DNA from: Methanosarcina flavescens
GTDB lineage: Archaea; Halobacteriota; Methanosarcinia; Methanosarcinales; Methanosarcinaceae
Assembly (NCBI RefSeq): GCF_001304615.2
Contig: NZ_CP032683.1
Coordinates: forward strand, 2,170,001-2,234,000
Reading direction: 5' to 3'
DNA length: 64,000 bases
Positions within the stretch are counted from its first letter, which is position 1; every line of letters begins with the position of its first letter. The translations under genes and the position numbers were made by a program. The notes beneath the pieces were generated by a model, which was not told the DNA's origin, made no database searches, and saw nothing but the letters and a program-made list of their open reading frames with translations. Positions 61,918-64,000 of this stretch are shown here, piece after piece.

Positions 61918-63573
61918 ATGGATAGAAAAAGGTTACTGGTGTTATTTTCTGTTCTCCTGATAGGCTTGAGCTTAATGACTGCGGGCTGTACTGATCAGGA
62001 CAGTGCTCAGGCAGGAGAACTGGCTGAGATTGAGAATACTGCTGAAGGGTCACAGGCTGTGGATGTTGTTAATCTGAGCGGCGGGGATTGTGGGTATCCT
62101 CAGCCGTTTACGATATATCCGAGGGGACCGGGGTCGTCAAAGGTCAGGATGATCTTTGACAGTCTCCTTGAGAGGGATGAAAGCGGTATGATTCCCTGGC
62201 TGGCTGAAAGCTGGGATGTCAGCCCGGATGGGACCGAATATACATTCCATCTCCGTGAAGGGGTTGTGTGGAGTGACGGAGAGCCTTTTACGGCAGATGA
62301 TGTTAAGTTTACTTTTGATTATGAGCAGGAGCATGTGCCTATCTCGGGCGGAATTGAGCCGGGTATTGTAGATAGTGTCCAGGTCTTGGACCCCAACACT
62401 GTCAAATTCGTACTGAGCCAGCCTACTTCTACATTCCTTTACAAGCTCACGAGCTTTAAAATAATACCTGAGCATATCTACAAAAATATCTCAGATCCGG
62501 TTAGTTTCCTTGACTCAAAGGCGGTCACGGGGACTGGTCCGTTTCTTCTTGACGAGTACAACAAAGAACATGGGACGTATCGCTTTGTGGCAAACGAGAA
62601 ATTCTGGGGGCCTGAAGTTGCCGTTAAGTCCGTCGAGTTTATTCCGGTCAGCGACTCGTTAATAGCTTTTGAGCAGGGCAAAATCGATTTTGCAAGCATA
62701 TCCCCTGACACTCTTGATAGGTTCAAATCCGATCCTGATATAAGAATAGTCCAGCAGCCGGCCTTCTGGGGTTACCAGTTCTATTTCAACATGAAAAAAT
62801 GCCCGGAACTCAATGACCGCAGAATAAGGCAAGCTTTTGCTTATGCCATTGACCGTGACGAACTGGTGGAAAAGATTGCAAGAGGTGCAGGAAAAGCCGG
62901 CAAGATGGGCATACTCCCTGAAGACCATATCTGGTATAACCCTGACCAGCCTGAGTATGGCTACAATCCGGATAAAGCCAGTGCACTGCTTGAAGAAGCC
63001 GGATGGAGTGATACGGATGGGGATGGAATACGTGATAAGGACGGGGAAAAACTGTCATACATATTATCTCTCAGCAGTGGCGAAATCCGTATTGGTGGAC
63101 TTATAAAAGAGAGGCTGAGTGAGGTGGGAATCGACGTCCAGGTGAAATCCCTTGAGAGCAAGTCCAGAGATGCCAATCTAAAGAACGGAGACTTTGAGCT
63201 TCTTATCAGCGGTTTTGGGGGCTGGGGACAGGATGCAGATTATCTTCGCACAAGGTATTGTGACACAGATTCACAGTCATCAAATAGTGTGTCATCCGGT
63301 GCAGCAGTATATGGTTACCACAATGATACCCTGAACTCGCTTGGTGCCCTGGAGCTGCAAGAATCTGACAATAATAAGCGGAAAGAAATAATATGCGAGA
63401 TGCAAGCCCTGCTTGCTAATGATGTGCCTGCAATACCGCTCTATTATACAACGTCATACGATGCCTGGAGAATCTCAAAATATGACGGCTGGATGAATAT
63501 GTACGACCATCATGCAAGAACACACAGCATTCTTTCGTATCTTGAGAGGGATGGGATTGCAGAAAAAAGATGA
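61918..63573 (+). CDS. peptide/nickel-type ABC transporter substrate-binding lipoprotein
   Basis: A 551-residue family 5 solute-binding protein. Signal [20 protein letters not shown] followed by TAGC lipobox, an acidic linker, then the SBP_bac_5 core: [66 protein letters not shown] and [15 protein letters not shown]. Such proteins bind oligopeptides, nickel or heme for an ABC importer; the ligand cannot be deduced, although the [13 protein letters not shown] motif is calcium-binding-like. ATG 61918 (MDRKRLL) is preferred over the open frame from 61864. It overlaps a SAM methyltransferase start by 23 bases; the permease genes probably follow beyond the window. Confidence 0.92.
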   Translation: MDRKRLLVLFSVLLIGLSLMTAGCTDQDSAQAGELAEIENTAEGSQAVDVVNLSGGDCGYPQPFTIYPRGPGSSKVRMIFDSLLERDESGMIPWLAESWDVSPDGTEYTFHLREGVVWSDGEPFTADDVKFTFDYEQEHVPISGGIEPGIVDSVQVLDPNTVKFVLSQPTSTFLYKLTSFKIIPEHIYKNISDPVSFLDSKAVTGTGPFLLDEYNKEHGTYRFVANEKFWGPEVAVKSVEFIPVSDSLIAFEQGKIDFASISPDTLDRFKSDPDIRIVQQPAFWGYQFYFNMKKCPELNDRRIRQAFAYAIDRDELVEKIARGAGKAGKMGILPEDHIWYNPDQPEYGYNPDKASALLEEAGWSDTDGDGIRDKDGEKLSYILSLSSGEIRIGGLIKERLSEVGIDVQVKSLESKSRDANLKNGDFELLISGFGGWGQDADYLRTRYCDTDSQSSNSVSSGAAVYGYHNDTLNSLGALELQESDNNKRKEIICEMQALLANDVPAIPLYYTTSYDAWRISKYDGWMNMYDHHARTHSILSYLERDGIAEKR

Positions 63574-64000
63574 TATTAATAACCTGCTTGAATGCTGGAA
63601 AAAAGCCACGGATAATGTGTTGATCCAGGATGAGGGCAGGATGGCGGAGTTCTGGAACAAACGTTCTGTGAATTATGCCAATAACATTGAAAAAGACAAT
63701 AGAAAAAAGAGAACTGATGAGATCCTCGAATTTCTTAAAGAATCCGGTTTTAATCCTGAAGGATCCAGAGTTCTTGATATCGGATGCGGGCCAGGAACAC
63801 TTTCTCTTCCTCTCTCAAAGCTTGGAGCAGAAGTTACTGCACTTGACATATCTTCCGGAATGCTTAACAGACTAAAAGATGCTGTAAAAGAAGAATCTCT
63901 TCCGATAGATATCATTGAATGCTCCTGGTGGACAGCAGACATAGATCTCCTTGGATTCAGGAACGAATATGACCTTGTAATTGCCTCCATGACTCCCGCG
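63551..64000 (+). CDS. SAM-dependent methyltransferase, cut by window edge
   Basis: At least 150 codons from ATG 63551 ([20 protein letters not shown]), overlapping the end of the substrate-binding-protein gene; TTG 63557, with GAGAGGG about 7 bases ahead, is an equal candidate start. Motif I is [19 protein letters not shown] with ALDISSGML after strand 2. The methyltransferase overlaps the binding-protein gene, so it is cotranslated in the transporter operon. In other Methanosarcina similar methyltransferases accompany nickel/peptide-type ABC operons; the purpose is unknown. The rest lies beyond 64000. Confidence 0.85.
   Translation, partial: MGLQKKDDINNLLECWKKATDNVLIQDEGRMAEFWNKRSVNYANNIEKDNRKKRTDEILEFLKESGFNPEGSRVLDIGCGPGTLSLPLSKLGAEVTALDISSGMLNRLKDAVKEESLPIDIIECSWWTADIDLLGFRNEYDLVIASMTPA

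Overview
The window is almost certainly chromosomal DNA of a Methanosarcina species (methylotrophic, methanogenic archaeon). The evidence is a trimethylamine methyltransferase gene with its in-frame amber (pyrrolysine) codon and two cognate corrinoid proteins, a formylmethanofuran dehydrogenase operon, a duplicated-domain S-layer protein with a PGF-type C-terminal anchor, archaeal-type Thg1, TyrRS, phosphoglucose isomerase and NrpR, an intron-containing tRNA-Met, and AT-rich spacers with TATA boxes. The Thg1 here has Trp at residue 142 and no amber codon, which argues against M. acetivorans itself, whose Thg1 is reported to carry pyrrolysine.

Layout. 0-2 kb: start of mutS (minus, cut by the window edge), a small zinc-ribbon protein, tRNA-Pro(GGG), a CDP-alcohol phosphatidyltransferase. 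2-7.7 kb: an HdrD-like Fe-S protein, then the methylamine operon mtbC-mttB-mttC with a long leader; the expected permease gene mttP is only a 34-codon remnant, followed by a 120-bp MITE. 7.7-11 kb: a minus-strand operon of a radical SAM/SPASM protein, an EgtD-like amino-acid N-methyltransferase and an arginine-deiminase-fold protein, a candidate undescribed biosynthetic pathway. 11-18.3 kb: a membrane-anchored protein, an SPL-like radical SAM gene interrupted by an in-frame TAG at a conserved Trp position, and a polysaccharide/lipid region (deacetylase-like protein, methyltransferase, GT4 glycosyltransferase, flippase-like membrane protein). 18.7-23.7 kb: a ferredoxin-fused aldo/keto reductase, a large-subunit catalase, an IS5-like element and a MITE in tandem. 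23.7-30 kb: a lipoprotein, then a sulfur-relay operon (TusA, DsrE2-like, an IscS homolog lacking its PLP lysine, and an IscU-MIP18 fusion), a HIT protein, DUF5518, DUF3786 and a peptide-deformylase-like metalloprotein. 30-44.4 kb: mostly housekeeping (TyrRS, Thg1, PRC-barrel, malate dehydrogenase, RNase H-like nuclease, PGI, NrpRII, RecJ-like/GAN, Hjc-like nuclease, DUF1699, Elp3). 44.4-54.7 kb: a second IS copy, the S-layer gene, a lipoprotein, fwdDBAC, tRNA-Met(CAU). 55-61.4 kb: a complete type I restriction-modification operon hsdMSR. 61.5-64 kb: a fragment of a surface beta-propeller gene, a peptide/nickel-type ABC substrate-binding lipoprotein, and the start of a SAM methyltransferase gene.

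The most notable points are: (i) the sulfur-relay operon built around a cysteine desulfurase homolog with a dismantled PLP site; (ii) the TAG-for-Trp codon in the SPL-like radical SAM gene, an apparent second case of pyrrolysine entering by neutral suppression; (iii) the radical SAM/EgtD/deiminase operon; (iv) an archaeal PDF-like protein with exact Cys-(41 residues)-HExxH spacing; (v) an apparent AUU start in mtbC; and (vi) the IS/MITE tandem sharing one target duplication. All assignments come from reading the sequence and remembered family features; no database search was run.
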